NCBI RefSeq assembly: GCF_039831995.1
Contig: NZ_JBDOIO010000003.1
Coordinates: 2,976,001 to 3,040,000, forward strand
Reading direction: 5' to 3'
Origin: Paenibacillus pabuli
GTDB lineage: Bacteria; Bacillota; Bacilli; Paenibacillales; Paenibacillaceae
DNA length: 64,000 nucleotides
The position numbers were made by a program, and so were the translations under genes. Positions 35,644 through 44,539 of the stretch are shown here, in pieces. Each line of letters starts with the position of its first letter. Within the stretch, counting starts at the first letter, position 1. The notes beneath the pieces were generated by a model. It searched no databases and was not told the origin of the DNA. It saw only the letters and a list, made by a program, of their open reading frames with translations.

Positions 35644-35698
35644 GGACAAGATGACGATTAGATACATGTCTAATCGGCAATAGAACAAGTTCTTGTCC
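35644..35698. other. Nested hairpins in a 520-base intergenic region
   Basis: The outer stem GGACAAGA/TCTTGTCC encloses a second stem GATTAGA/TCTAATC. The region between the TetR gene and the secreted-protein gene (35442-35961) has no gene that I can support; this fold, one dispersed repeat and one terminator are all I see in it. It could be a small RNA or simply repeat-derived. Confidence 0.4.
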
Positions 35699-35836
35699 CT
35701 CGACACCAGTTTGATATATTTACCATAAGAACAAAACAGAGTAAAACATCTCGTCTGCTTCAAGAGATCTACCTTAGAGTACATGACCTCTATGGCCTTA
35801 GGGATTTCAAGGGAGGTTGATTTTTACTGCCATAGC

Positions 35837-35900
35837 AAAAACACCTCCAAAATTGTCTCCATATCTCAGGACATGGTTACATATTCTTGAAGGTGTTTTT
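35837..35900 (-). terminator. Terminator after the secreted-protein gene
   Basis: AAAAACACCT near 35837 pairs with AGGTGTTTTT near 35891; T runs follow on either strand. It serves the leftward gene that ends at 35962. Confidence 0.65.
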
Positions 35901-35961
35901 ATTTTTCTCACGTTATGGGGTTAGTCCCCATGGACACTTCACATATTGAAAAATTTCAGGA

Positions 35962-36819
35962 TTATAGGTATTTCACTCCAATGGAGTAGAACACACCATC
36001 TGAATTGAAGTTACCTATAATGGTAGGGGCTCCTTTTTTCTCAAAAACAACGCGGTCAGATGGGAAAGCACCCTTTGTTGCTTTGTATCCGGTCAGATCA
36101 ACACCAAGCCAAGCTTCGGCCTGTTCTGTTGCTTGTGTTAGTAGCTCCTTTTCGGTGAGGGCTTTGATGCTTTTTTCATATTTATCAATTACCTCCTGAT
36201 CCTTCTCAAACAAATCATCTGCCAAGGCTCTAGCGTTTACACTTTGAACATTTAGAGTCTTTTTGTCGATCTCGATCCACGTCCCGAATTCACCGTCCAC
36301 GAACATGAACTCATACACTTGCTTAGCCCCCTTCTTAATAAGAGAGACGCCGCTCAGCTCTCCTTGGTCCACACCTTCCATCTTATCGAAAACGGCATTC
36401 GCAGCACGTTGTACTGAAGAATCTACCGCATTCAGCTGGATTGACTGGGAGGTGTGACTGAGCTTGTCCTCTTGAATGTGGTAGGTAAGTTTTTGAGTGC
36501 TGATGCTAGCCGTACTAATTTTCCCTTTTGAATCAATAAGAACATAGCTATTAGGGGATTTTTTAACGGAATAGGACCATTCCGTCCCACCTAAGGAATC
36601 ACCTTGGTCAAGTTTATAGGCAGTGCCTGTTATTTTCTTTAATGTTTGCTCCGCTTTCTTGACTGCCGCAGCAGGTGCAGTTGTTGCAGCTTTTTCAGTT
36701 GCAGAGACCGTTTTATCGACACTGGCTGCACTTGCCGGTGTTTGAGAATATCCCAACGTAGTGGTACCAATGATTCCTGCTAACGCTACAGAGCTTAGTA
36801 CTTTGTAAACCTTTTTCAT
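35962..36819 (-). CDS. Secreted protein of unknown function (285 aa)
   Basis: 285 residues. A signal peptide at about 1-32 ends near ASA. A Thr/Ala-rich linker follows to about 53. The mature part has two stretches resembling PepSY/DUF-type repeats: VKKAEQTLKKITGTAYKLDQ with GGTEWSYSVKKSPNSYVLID, and a second region (LLTQATEQAEAWLGVDLTGY). It has no lipobox, sorting signal or catalytic motif that I recognise. It lies downstream of the sigma/DUF4179 pair at 36.9-38.7 kb on the same strand and might belong to that sigma regulon. The ATG is weakly supported by a GGAGG-like GGAGGGAAC. Confidence 0.65.
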   Translation of the reverse strand: MKKVYKVLSSVALAGIIGTTTLGYSQTPASAASVDKTVSATEKAATTAPAAAVKKAEQTLKKITGTAYKLDQGDSLGGTEWSYSVKKSPNSYVLIDSKGKISTASISTQKLTYHIQEDKLSHTSQSIQLNAVDSSVQRAANAVFDKMEGVDQGELSGVSLIKKGAKQVYEFMFVDGEFGTWIEIDKKTLNVQSVNARALADDLFEKDQEVIDKYEKSIKALTEKELLTQATEQAEAWLGVDLTGYKATKGAFPSDRVVFEKKGAPTIIGNFNSDGVFYSIGVKYL

Positions 36820-36941
36820 TATGTTCCCTCCATATTGTTTAATTTGTTTTACACCTATATAACGATCATGAACTCGTCGATTGTGACAAATAATAATTTT
36901 TCATACTCCCACAGGGTTAGAATCACCTCAAACCAATCCTA

Positions 36942-38144
36942 TTATTGAACAATCGGGATCGTCATTTCCAGATCTTTGTGATAGGTTTTAATCGACTGTC
37001 CCTCGTGATTTGAAACCACGCTCCAATCTTTTTTCACGGTCAGCGTGTACGGTTTGATAGTGATGGATTTTGGTGTTTTGCCAAACGGCTTGTATGTCTC
37101 GTCTTCATGATATTTGGTGCCTGGGCTGCTATGGAAGTAGCCAACTATATTCTGCTGTACCTGATTCCCGTCTTGATCCACGATGTCGTAGTACATTTTG
37201 GTTGCACTTAAATCACCAGTCTGTTCCGGTGTTTCAGGTACTTTCCCTTCACTGTCCAGAACCAAACGTGTGGTTACCGAAGTCAGATCTACCTGACTGA
37301 CTGTGTAGCTGAACTCTCCGTTGCTTTGCGTTTGATTGGGATGAAGAACAATAGAATCTTTCGCCAAGTTTTTGACTGGTACGACGAACTCAAACGGCTC
37401 CTGAATTCCACTTACATTCAGCTTTACTGTCATATCAAAACTTTCAGGAAGATTTTTCTCCGTCAATCCCTTCGTTATTTCATACATAGCCATGTTTGGT
37501 ATGTTTTGTCCATCTGGCGTCTTGCCTACATAGTCAGTGAAACTTCCAAAAAACTTGCTATGCTCTTCAATTTCGATATCTGGTATCGAGAGATAACCTT
37601 TATTTTGCAGCTCTATGGGTGTGGTCGGAATAAGCTTTCCATTTTCGTCGGTAGCTCCTTCGGGCGGATAGAGTGAAATCATATTGTCGTCATCAATGCC
37701 CTGACGTTCAATGGCAAAAGCAAGCCGCGTTCCATCAAACATCACTTCTTTAATGCTTAATGTTACCCCATCCTTGGTTACGGTTAGGTTCGGCAACGTC
37801 GTCAGCCCAGTTGTGCTGGCTTGTTTCAAGCTGCTGTCAGCATTATATTCGAATACGTTACCGATCCAAGGTACGTTTTTCAAGGCATCTGCCATAACAG
37901 GCGACACGAAGCCGCTACCCATCACCAGCACCCCAAGCATAGCTGCAGATGTCATGCTAACAAGCGTCTTCTTTTTCCAGCTTCCTCTTTGAACGGGTTC
38001 TCTTCTCCTTCTGTTTTCCATACGATCCAACCTCTCCATAATTTGATTAGCATAGCTTTCTTGCGGCATCTTACTCTGTTTTACCGTTCTTCTAATTTGT
38101 AATATTTGCTCTTCTTCATTGAGTTCTGAGCATTTGTTGTTCAT
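36942..38144 (-). CDS. DUF4179-type anti-sigma factor (with DUF5643-like outer domain)
   Basis: 400 residues. The cytoplasmic N-terminus (1-57) ends in a basic patch. One membrane helix lies at about 60-83 (TLVSMTSAAMLGVLVMGSGF). The DUF4179-like domain follows (LKNVPWIGNVFEYNADSSLK, then ITVTKDGVTLSIKEVMFDGT-like strands), then a second beta-rich domain. It overlaps the sigma gene by 29 bases and has a GGGAGGGG site inside it. It holds the sigma factor inactive at the membrane. The overall plan matches the partial protein at the left edge of the window. Confidence 0.85.
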   Translation of the reverse strand: MNNKCSELNEEEQILQIRRTVKQSKMPQESYANQIMERLDRMENRRRREPVQRGSWKKKTLVSMTSAAMLGVLVMGSGFVSPVMADALKNVPWIGNVFEYNADSSLKQASTTGLTTLPNLTVTKDGVTLSIKEVMFDGTRLAFAIERQGIDDDNMISLYPPEGATDENGKLIPTTPIELQNKGYLSIPDIEIEEHSKFFGSFTDYVGKTPDGQNIPNMAMYEITKGLTEKNLPESFDMTVKLNVSGIQEPFEFVVPVKNLAKDSIVLHPNQTQSNGEFSYTVSQVDLTSVTTRLVLDSEGKVPETPEQTGDLSATKMYYDIVDQDGNQVQQNIVGYFHSSPGTKYHEDETYKPFGKTPKSITIKPYTLTVKKDWSVVSNHEGQSIKTYHKDLEMTIPIVQ

Positions 38145-38709
38145 GGGTTACCCCTCCCTTAATCTTTTTTTGTTGAATTAATTTTCGCCTAACTCGTTCA
38201 TATTTCTTGCGCAGCGTTGCTGGTTTGCAGTCCATGATTTGTCCAATTTCCTCGAAACTGTATTGTTCTACTGCTCTCAGCAGCACGAGATTCTTCTCTT
38301 CTCTCTTCAAATTCATAAGCAGTTCTTCTACCTCAGCTACATTTGCGCTTTGACGATGCTCTTCCATCAACTGAAGCTCATTTTGGAGTGATAGGGTCTT
38401 TCTCTTTAGCCGAATTGTCTTTCTGGACATATCCAAGCAATGGTAATAAGCCACTTTGTACAACCATGATTTGAATGAAACCTGTTGTTCATATTTATGG
38501 ATCGACCGATACACCTTTATAAAGACCTCTTGTAATGCATCTTCAGCTTCCTCACGATTTTTCAAAATGTAATAACAATAAGTATAGATTTGACGCTCAA
38601 ACTTACGAATGATGACAACAAAAGCATCCTTATTGCCTTTTTTGGCATCTTCCACGATGGCTTCAATATTCTGCATCGACTCTTCTGTCTTTGGGACTAA
38701 GTAATCCAT
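38116..38709 (-). CDS. ECF-type sigma factor partnered with a DUF4179 anti-sigma
   Basis: 197 residues. Region 2: YTYCYYILKNREEAEDALQE, VFIKVYRSIHKYEQQVSFKS and WLYKVAYYHCLDMSRK. Region 4: LLMNLKREEKNLVLLRAVEQ, YSFEEIGQIMDCKPATLRKK and YERVRRKLIQ. The ATG at 38709 has a GGGAGGTGAT site. The gene is first in a leftward two-gene operon and overlaps its anti-sigma. It resembles the SigV/SigX-like ECF factors that answer envelope stress, by size and arrangement only. Confidence 0.9.
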   Translation of the reverse strand: MDYLVPKTEESMQNIEAIVEDAKKGNKDAFVVIIRKFERQIYTYCYYILKNREEAEDALQEVFIKVYRSIHKYEQQVSFKSWLYKVAYYHCLDMSRKTIRLKRKTLSLQNELQLMEEHRQSANVAEVEELLMNLKREEKNLVLLRAVEQYSFEEIGQIMDCKPATLRKKYERVRRKLIQQKKIKGGVTHEQQMLRTQ

Positions 38710-38840
38710 AATATCACCTCCCTTTGCCCTGCCCTCACTTGTTATAACGTGCCGAATATTGCGTTATGTGACATTCGCGAAAAAAAGAATGCACAGGTTC
38801 GATCCGTGAGAAGAATTCGATATGGATGGTTTAGAAATAA

Positions 38841-38868
38841 AAAAAAGTCGCTAGTTAGCGACTTTTTT
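38841..38868. terminator. Bidirectional terminator
   Basis: AAAAAAGTCGCTA pairs with a short-looped AGCGACTTTTTT, with A and T runs on both sides, so it can stop transcription either way. It closes the leftward propeller-protein gene. Confidence 0.85.
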
Positions 38869-38955
38869 ATCGTAGAGCTATCTGCGAGTTCGTGAGGATA
38901 TGCGATACCCTATCGTTTTTAGCATAAGATCATACATCGTTCTCGCTACGATCTA

Positions 38956-40173
38956 TCATCTTCTATTGGCCGGCGATGTTATCTTTACACCACTAATATT
39001 GGCGCCGTGCTGGACGATCATCACGTCCTGTCCGACGAGAATTGATAACGGGTCTCCTTTGTAATGTACAGCGGCTAACGTTTTGCCGCTTTCCGTATCT
39101 AAAGCGATCTGCCTTCCGTTCTTCAAACTGACATATGCAACACCATCACGGTTTGCGAATGACCAATCCACTACCGGAGCATCGAAGGTGTAAGTTTTAT
39201 CAGGTTCTTCGCCAGACCGGCCATCCACTGGAAAACGTGAAATCACAGCTTGCTTTTGCTCGTCATCGTACTTTCCAATGACATAAAAGTTATCTCCATC
39301 CGAGACAACATCGGATGCACTTTGCACTTCCACAAAATCTACCGGGATATACGACCGGGTGGCCTTTACAACTCCATTGCTTAAGCGAATTTCATCAATA
39401 TTTGCAGCATACCCAGCGTCAATGCCGCTTGATTCATCGCGAGAATATAACGTTTGGCCATCTGAGTAAAGAATATCCTGATGATTTCCATCGGTTAGTG
39501 TCCATTTTACTTTGCCGCTCTTTGCCTCAATTCCTTGTAATCCGCTCGTCGTCAACGCACCTGAGATCGTGGTAGACACCACAAGCATATCTCCGGTTTG
39601 AAGAAGGTTGAATCCGTGATTGTTACTTTTTGTTTTCCACTTTACCTTTCCGTTGGAAGCACGGTATGCCGTCAATCCATATTCATCCCCGACATAGATC
39701 ACTCCATCGGCGAGATGCAAGCTATAATTTGAATACCGCTCTCCCTTTTTGGGACTTACTTGCGTTTTGACTTTCCATTGCAACTTGCCTGATTTGGCAT
39801 TCAGCTTTAGAAGTTGTCCCTTTGCATCCGTAAACCATACCGATTGACCATCCGTTACCGTCTGGGATACTGCCGAGGCTTGAACTGTCCAGCGGGTCTT
39901 GCCAGCAAGGGGGTCAAACGCAATATACGTATTGCCAACTGTATAATAAAGGTCATTCTTCAATAATGTGGCCCTAGTATTTATTTTATTCGGATCTCCT
40001 ACCGTTTTGGTCCAAAACGGTTTCAGATTTATAGATGTATGATTAACTGCTGATGCGGCTGATACATGGCCTAAGCCAATCTCATAAAATGCAGAAGCTG
40101 GCGATAAGAATAGCGCTGCTGCAACACTAGTTTTAACAAGTCTAGATAACGTTTGCTTTGTAGTTACTTTCAT
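38956..40173 (-). CDS. Secreted PQQ-like beta-propeller repeat protein
   Basis: About 405 residues. A signal peptide covers about 1-40 (ending near VSAASA). The rest is repeated propeller blades of the PQQ/YncE-like type: YIAFDPLAGKTRWTVQASAV, QLLKLNAKSGKLQWKVKTQV, GLTAYRASNGKVKWKTKSNN and GLQGIEAKSGKVKWTLTDGN. No catalytic PQQ-dehydrogenase residues or cytochrome site are seen, so it is probably a binding or assembly scaffold outside the membrane. ATG at 40173 has a GGAGGAG site seven bases upstream; the frame upstream lacks one. Confidence 0.85.
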   Translation of the reverse strand: MKVTTKQTLSRLVKTSVAAALFLSPASAFYEIGLGHVSAASAVNHTSINLKPFWTKTVGDPNKINTRATLLKNDLYYTVGNTYIAFDPLAGKTRWTVQASAVSQTVTDGQSVWFTDAKGQLLKLNAKSGKLQWKVKTQVSPKKGERYSNYSLHLADGVIYVGDEYGLTAYRASNGKVKWKTKSNNHGFNLLQTGDMLVVSTTISGALTTSGLQGIEAKSGKVKWTLTDGNHQDILYSDGQTLYSRDESSGIDAGYAANIDEIRLSNGVVKATRSYIPVDFVEVQSASDVVSDGDNFYVIGKYDDEQKQAVISRFPVDGRSGEEPDKTYTFDAPVVDWSFANRDGVAYVSLKNGRQIALDTESGKTLAAVHYKGDPLSILVGQDVMIVQHGANISGVKITSPANRR

Positions 40174-40215
40174 TACTCTTCTCCTCCAGTTCATTCTAGA
40201 TTGAATAAGAGACCA

Positions 40216-40626
40216 TTATTCAGGCTGTAAATCCATGATTGCCCCGAACATTTGGGATGCTGTGGTGAAGCAAACGAACGAACAAAGTTCGGCAATCTCC
40301 GTCTCTGAAAACTCTTGTCTCAACACATCAAATGTCGCCTGATTAATGGAGGAACGATGGTTCACAAACAGCTCGGCAAAACCCACCACAAGGCTGATCT
40401 TCGAATCTTTTTGATCCAATACGGCCTTTCCTTTAGCCTGACAGTACTTACATCCATTACCGAATGCGAGCGTGCGGCGAACTTGTTCTTTTAAATCACC
40501 ATCTAATTCACCATCTTGATAGAAAGCCTGTTCAAGTTTGGTCCAGTTCTTTAGAATCTGTTCATTGTGACCCAACAATTGCTGAAACGGGGTGTCACCT
40601 GTACTGGAGTAAGATATCCTTGGCAA
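40216..40626 (-). CDS. Carboxymuconolactone-decarboxylase / AhpD-like protein
   Basis: 136 residues, all-helical. The AhpD-like redox motif is GNGCKYCQAKGKAVL, a CxxC with a downstream Lys/His-type helix. Proteins of this fold act as peroxidase partners or peroxidase-like enzymes; the CxxC favours a redox role over a decarboxylase. The start is a TTG at 40626 with GGAGG eight bases upstream. It lies between the propeller gene and the phosphatase gene, all leftward, with short gaps that may allow one transcript. Confidence 0.8.
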   Translation of the reverse strand: MPRISYSSTGDTPFQQLLGHNEQILKNWTKLEQAFYQDGELDGDLKEQVRRTLAFGNGCKYCQAKGKAVLDQKDSKISLVVGFAELFVNHRSSINQATFDVLRQEFSETEIAELCSFVCFTTASQMFGAIMDLQPE

Positions 40627-40725
40627 TTCGTCTACCTCCTATTCCATGTCATTCCAAATTTTTAAAAAGAATAGTGACATTGTATTAGTACTGATAAGTT
40701 TAAACAAGAATATGTCATCACGATT

Positions 40726-41526
40726 TTAAGCATTCTCAAGCGCAAACGCCTTGAAACGTACGATGTGGCTTTCGGGAATATCACATTCCTGTTCCAAATA
40801 ATGTTCTATGTTCTCATGTCTGCCGAGAATATCCTGAAGCACATCCTCTAGATAATCACGCCTCACCTCCAGCATAGGCTTGATTCTTTCTGAAGGCACG
40901 CGATATAAACTCATCAGACGAATCATTTTTTCTGCTTTTTTCATACGGGGCCCGATTCGTACATTGGAATACAAGTAATCTTTCATTACGTTCTCGTACG
41001 GAACCTTTAGAAGAAGCTGAATGATTGCAGCCAAAAATCCGGTTCGGTCCTTTCCCCCAGTACAGTGAATAAGAACTGGAAGATTTCCTTCTTTAGCAAG
41101 CAACCCAAATAGCTCTTTGAGCGTTGACTGAGCGCTCGTCCCCATATGACGATACATGTCCTTCATCGTTTTCTCGAAATCAAGCCCGTCTCCATGAAAG
41201 ATTAGATGTTTCATAAACTCAAGGCGTGTAAACGCCTGACTCTGATCCTGCAATGTCAAATTTGCAATTGGTGTTCCCTTGTTCAGCATACGGCTTTTGT
41301 TTGACTTTTGCTCTGTTTCCGTCCTCAAATCACAGATTAATTGGAGACCAAGCTGGTCGAACCTTGCCATGTCTCCTTTCGAAAGTTTCGACAATTCATC
41401 CGAACGGAATAGTATCCCCTTTCTTACTCTTTTTCCATCCGTTGTGGCATAACCTCCAAAATCCCTGAAATTATTCAATCCGTCGAAGTGAGACAGGGAA
41501 GCGGGATTTAGAATATTGTTCTTCAT
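40726..41526 (-). CDS. Tyrosine-protein phosphatase (Y_phosphatase3 / dual-specificity type)
   Basis: 266 residues. The active-site loop HCTGGKDRTG has nucleophile Cys155 and Arg161 (CX5R). The N-terminus (NFRDFGGYATTDGKRVRKG and LFRSDELSKL) is the typical opening of this secreted or cytosolic bacterial family, which can act on phosphotyrosine or phosphoinositides. No signal peptide is seen. ATG at 41526 has AAGGA six bases upstream. The other side of the promoter space faces the MFS gene at 41826. Confidence 0.9.
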   Translation of the reverse strand: MKNNILNPASLSHFDGLNNFRDFGGYATTDGKRVRKGILFRSDELSKLSKGDMARFDQLGLQLICDLRTETEQKSNKSRMLNKGTPIANLTLQDQSQAFTRLEFMKHLIFHGDGLDFEKTMKDMYRHMGTSAQSTLKELFGLLAKEGNLPVLIHCTGGKDRTGFLAAIIQLLLKVPYENVMKDYLYSNVRIGPRMKKAEKMIRLMSLYRVPSERIKPMLEVRRDYLEDVLQDILGRHENIEHYLEQECDIPESHIVRFKAFALENA

Positions 41527-41672
41527 GTGCGTTCCTTCTTTCTGATCATCCATAACTTTCTAGTTGTATACGAGCATTTACGGTTGAAACTCAACAATCA
41601 TATTAGTGTGACTTATAGGTTTTGTAAAGAACTGATTGTTCAAAACATAAGTTTTTTTATTTGATTCAAGGA

Positions 41673-41702
41673 TTGACACATCATCTTACCGAACGCTATG
41701 AT
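41673..41702 (+). promoter_or_regulatory. Sigma-A promoter of the DHA2 MFS gene
   Basis: TTGACA (41673-41678) and TATGAT (41697-41702) are separated by 18 bases, a near-consensus pair about 125 bases ahead of the gene. Confidence 0.7.
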
Positions 41703-41731
41703 TAATTTGTGACCTTATAGTTTTTTATAAA

Positions 41732-41741
41732 ACCAATTGGT
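41732..41741. promoter_or_regulatory. Candidate TetR operator in the MFS leader
   Basis: ACCAATTGGT, a perfect 10-base palindrome, lies about 25-30 bases after the likely transcription start, where a repressor would block the TTGACA promoter. The TetR gene at 43561 is the natural candidate. Confidence 0.4.
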
Positions 41742-41825
41742 ACATAGGGTCTTCTGCTCCTTGGGGCAGGTTGAAGCTGGCTCAACTTGATCCTAATCAT
41801 TTCAAAAGAAAGCAGGTTTAGGAAT

Positions 41826-43304
41826 ATGTCTCATCCGTCTTTGAATAATGAATCTAACAAGGAAGGTGCCGTTTCGCTTCTTCCCTACCTTCCGCCGTTA
41901 TTTGCGATTGTCATAGGAACATTTATGGTGATCTTAGATAGCACGGCTGTCAACGTAGCTCTCCCAACCTGGGTAATCGAATTCGGAGTATCCATTCAAA
42001 CCATGCAATGGGCAGTTACCGCCTACACTTTGGCGCTCTCGGCAGTCATCCCCTTGGCTGGGTGGCTATCGGACAAATTTGGCGCCAAGAGAGTGTTCCT
42101 CTGCTCCATAGCATTCTTTACGCTTGGCTCCATTCTTTGTGCATTCGCGCAGACGCCTGGACAATTGATTTTGTTTCGGATCGTTCAAGGGCTGGGGGGA
42201 GGCATGGTTTCTCCCATTGGGATGGCTATGGTTTACCGGCTGGCCCCCCAAGACAAACGCGGGTCTATTATTGGCATGTTAGGCATTCCGATGCTGCTCG
42301 CTCCCGCCCTCGGACCCGTATTATCCGGCTGGTTAGTAGAGTATGTGAGCTGGCATTGGATTTTCTGGATTAACCTACCGATCGGATTAATGGGAATATG
42401 GATCGGAATGAAGCACTTACCCACCTTCCAAGCACAAGGGAATCCATCATTGGATATCGTGGGAATGCTTCTCGGACCGACTGCTTTTGCCTGCTTGACG
42501 TATGGTTTCAGTGAAGCCGGTATGGGTCTCGCTTCTTCACGCGCCTTCTTAGGCTTGTCCGTCGGCGCTGTTTTGCTTGTGCTTTTCGTGATCTCGTGTT
42601 TGTTACAGCGACAGCCTCTCCTCGAATTGCGTGTATTTCGATCCGCTCCATTCACAATCGGAATCCTGACGTCTTGGATTATGCAAACAGCACTATTCGG
42701 AACCGTGCTATTGTTCCCGCTGCTCCTCCAGCAAGTCAAACAACTCGGCCCGCTGGAAACAGGCCTGCATCTGCTGCCTCAAGCGGTGGGTTCCATGATC
42801 TTCATGCCGCTTGCGGGCAAATGGTTCGACCGAACTGGAGTGCGGCCGCCCCTGACATTGGGGATGCTTTTTATTGCCGGAGGGCTGTGCACAATGGCAC
42901 TGGTTGGCACGAAGCAGGAACCAGCCTTTATTATGATTATTCTGTTTGCTCTCGGTTCTGGTATGGGCCTGTCCATGATGTCACTCAATACTTATGTATT
43001 GAATGCAACGCCCCCTCGTATGGTCAGCCGGGTTACCCCGCTTACGAGTGCTTCCCAGCAGGTGGTTTCGTCTTTTGCCATTGCTGGCTTCACGGGATAC
43101 CTTTCGTCGCAGATCACAACCAATATGGAAGGTAAAATGCCTACGACTGAAGCTTCAATCGCCGCCTTCAGCGATACGTTCTGGATCGCTGCATGCATTG
43201 CGGGACTAGGGCTTGTGCTCGGCTTATTTTTGAAAAAAACGCAGATACCCATGAAAGAAAACACCACAATAAGCGAGAAGCAAAGAAAGGATACATCTAC
43301 ATGA
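41826..43304 (+). CDS. DHA2-family MFS multidrug transporter (EmrB/QacA type)
   Basis: About 492 residues with 14 helices. FMVILDSTAVNVALPTWVIE is the EmrB/QacA signature in helix 1 (motif D1), followed by AYTLALSAVIPLAGWLSDKF (motif A) and GMLGIPMLLAPALGPVLSGW (motif C). It exports lipophilic drugs by proton antiport. ATG at 41826 follows AGGTTTAGGA; the frame is open 39 bases further but without a better site. A TetR regulator lies downstream on the same strand. A decayed piece of another gene follows directly. Confidence 0.92.
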   Translation: MSHPSLNNESNKEGAVSLLPYLPPLFAIVIGTFMVILDSTAVNVALPTWVIEFGVSIQTMQWAVTAYTLALSAVIPLAGWLSDKFGAKRVFLCSIAFFTLGSILCAFAQTPGQLILFRIVQGLGGGMVSPIGMAMVYRLAPQDKRGSIIGMLGIPMLLAPALGPVLSGWLVEYVSWHWIFWINLPIGLMGIWIGMKHLPTFQAQGNPSLDIVGMLLGPTAFACLTYGFSEAGMGLASSRAFLGLSVGAVLLVLFVISCLLQRQPLLELRVFRSAPFTIGILTSWIMQTALFGTVLLFPLLLQQVKQLGPLETGLHLLPQAVGSMIFMPLAGKWFDRTGVRPPLTLGMLFIAGGLCTMALVGTKQEPAFIMIILFALGSGMGLSMMSLNTYVLNATPPRMVSRVTPLTSASQQVVSSFAIAGFTGYLSSQITTNMEGKMPTTEASIAAFSDTFWIAACIAGLGLVLGLFLKKTQIPMKENTTISEKQRKDTST

Positions 43305-43380
43305 TAAAATTTCTTTTCGCCAGAAAACTCCCGTTATGGTAACTGCGCTTGCGCTGCTTGCTGCCATAATTGTAGTCTGA
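43303..43380 (+). pseudogene. Decayed N-terminal fragment of a membrane protein (DUF3533/YhgE-like?)
   Basis: In the frame opening over the MFS stop, the sequence reads DKISFRQKTPVMVTALALLA, then AIIVV and a TGA. This looks like the basic lead and first helix of a DUF3533/YhgE-type membrane protein, genes often placed after such MFS exporters. No intact start codon or continuation is found, so it is at most a remnant. The remaining space to 43560 shows only the TetR ribosome site. Confidence 0.35.
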
Positions 43381-43560
43381 TTTTCTCCATCGGAAATTCC
43401 CATCCATTTTATGAATGGACTGCGGACAGGTTTGTTAGCAAAAAATCATTTTCCTGAGCGGGATCTTCTTTTTTGCTCGTCGTATATTGGTTATACTTAT
43501 GCAAGGAGGTTGGAAAGGAATAACGCCCGATATCCGTAATGAGTGATAAGGAGAATTAGA

Positions 43561-44466
43561 ATGAGTTTATTGAAAGACAAGATCATCCAATCCGCCGTCC
43601 GTCTTTTCATGGAGAAGGGCTATAGAGCTACGTCCATTCAGGATATCGCTGACGATTGCAGCATCGCCAAAGGCTCCTTGTACAAGTTCTTTGAATCCAA
43701 AGAAGATTTGTTTATTTGCATTTTAAAGCAACGTCAGCAATATATGATGGATGAGGTAGAGCGAATTCGAAAACTTGCATTACCCCGCCGGGAAACCTAT
43801 CTGGCCGAGATCACAAGTTTATTTCGATTTTTTAGCCGTCACGGCTATTACATTTCCCGGGACTATACTGAATTTCCCCCGGCGAGCAGCGACAATGTCT
43901 ATACCCTTATTCAACAGATCCAGATTCAGATGTTCAATTATTACGAGAACCTGTTGTCAAGACAGTATGGTTCAGCCATCTCGCATTGGAAGTGGGATGT
44001 GACCTCCATGTTCAGCGGTCTAGTTCGTGAGTATACCTTTCATCTGTTATTCGCCTTCAAACCGATCCACATCGAGAAACTGGCCTTATTTATCGCGGAA
44101 CGCATGGATGATTTGGTTGAGGGATTGGTTAAGACCTCTCCGCAGGCTTTATTGACAACCGAGCTTATGAAGGAATATGAAGCGGTAGATTTGAAATCCC
44201 TCGTTCCAACAAACTCGGCAAGAATATCTTCATTGCTTCATACCATACAGTCGATCATTCCTGAGCTGTATGTCCCAAATTCCAGAAAAAGTGAATTAGA
44301 GCAAGTGGCGAAATTACTGGAGGAAGAAATGAACACGGAAGTGCCGCGGGCCTTTCTGATCCAAGCATTGCTGCGCGACTTGGCCGTTGAACCTGAGCTG
44401 TCCTCCCATGCGGATCAGCTTCAGCAGCGGTTAGGTGAAATTCGCCAAGAGAATAAACCAAGATAA
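43561..44466 (+). CDS. TetR/AcrR-family regulator (long, 301 aa)
   Basis: About 301 residues, about 100 longer than usual TetR proteins. The helix-turn-helix is MSLLKDKIIQSAVRLFMEKG with SIQDIADDCSIAKGSLYKFF, then ESKEDLFICILKQRQQ. The extra C-terminal part (about 200-301) is helical and Glu/Leu-rich and may be a second sensing or dimer region. ATG at 43561 has AAGGAGA six bases upstream. It follows the DHA2 exporter, which it probably controls. A terminator lies 15 bases past the stop. Confidence 0.88.
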   Translation: MSLLKDKIIQSAVRLFMEKGYRATSIQDIADDCSIAKGSLYKFFESKEDLFICILKQRQQYMMDEVERIRKLALPRRETYLAEITSLFRFFSRHGYYISRDYTEFPPASSDNVYTLIQQIQIQMFNYYENLLSRQYGSAISHWKWDVTSMFSGLVREYTFHLLFAFKPIHIEKLALFIAERMDDLVEGLVKTSPQALLTTELMKEYEAVDLKSLVPTNSARISSLLHTIQSIIPELYVPNSRKSELEQVAKLLEEEMNTEVPRAFLIQALLRDLAVEPELSSHADQLQQRLGEIRQENKPR

Positions 44467-44480
44467 TTAAGCCAAATGAT

Positions 44481-44524
44481 AAGCCCATAAGCTATAGCAC
44501 TGTTTTAGCTTTTGGGCTTATTTC
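44481..44524 (+). terminator. Rho-independent terminator after the TetR gene
   Basis: AAGCCCA pairs with TGGGCTT, with inner AAGCT/AGCTT pairing, followed by TATTT. Confidence 0.8.
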
Positions 44525-44539
44525 AATGTGCCACCATGC

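Noticed and set aside
38740..38800. ECF autoregulatory promoter before the third sigma gene
   Set aside because: Several AAC-like and CGNN-like elements occur but none has correct spacing with confidence.
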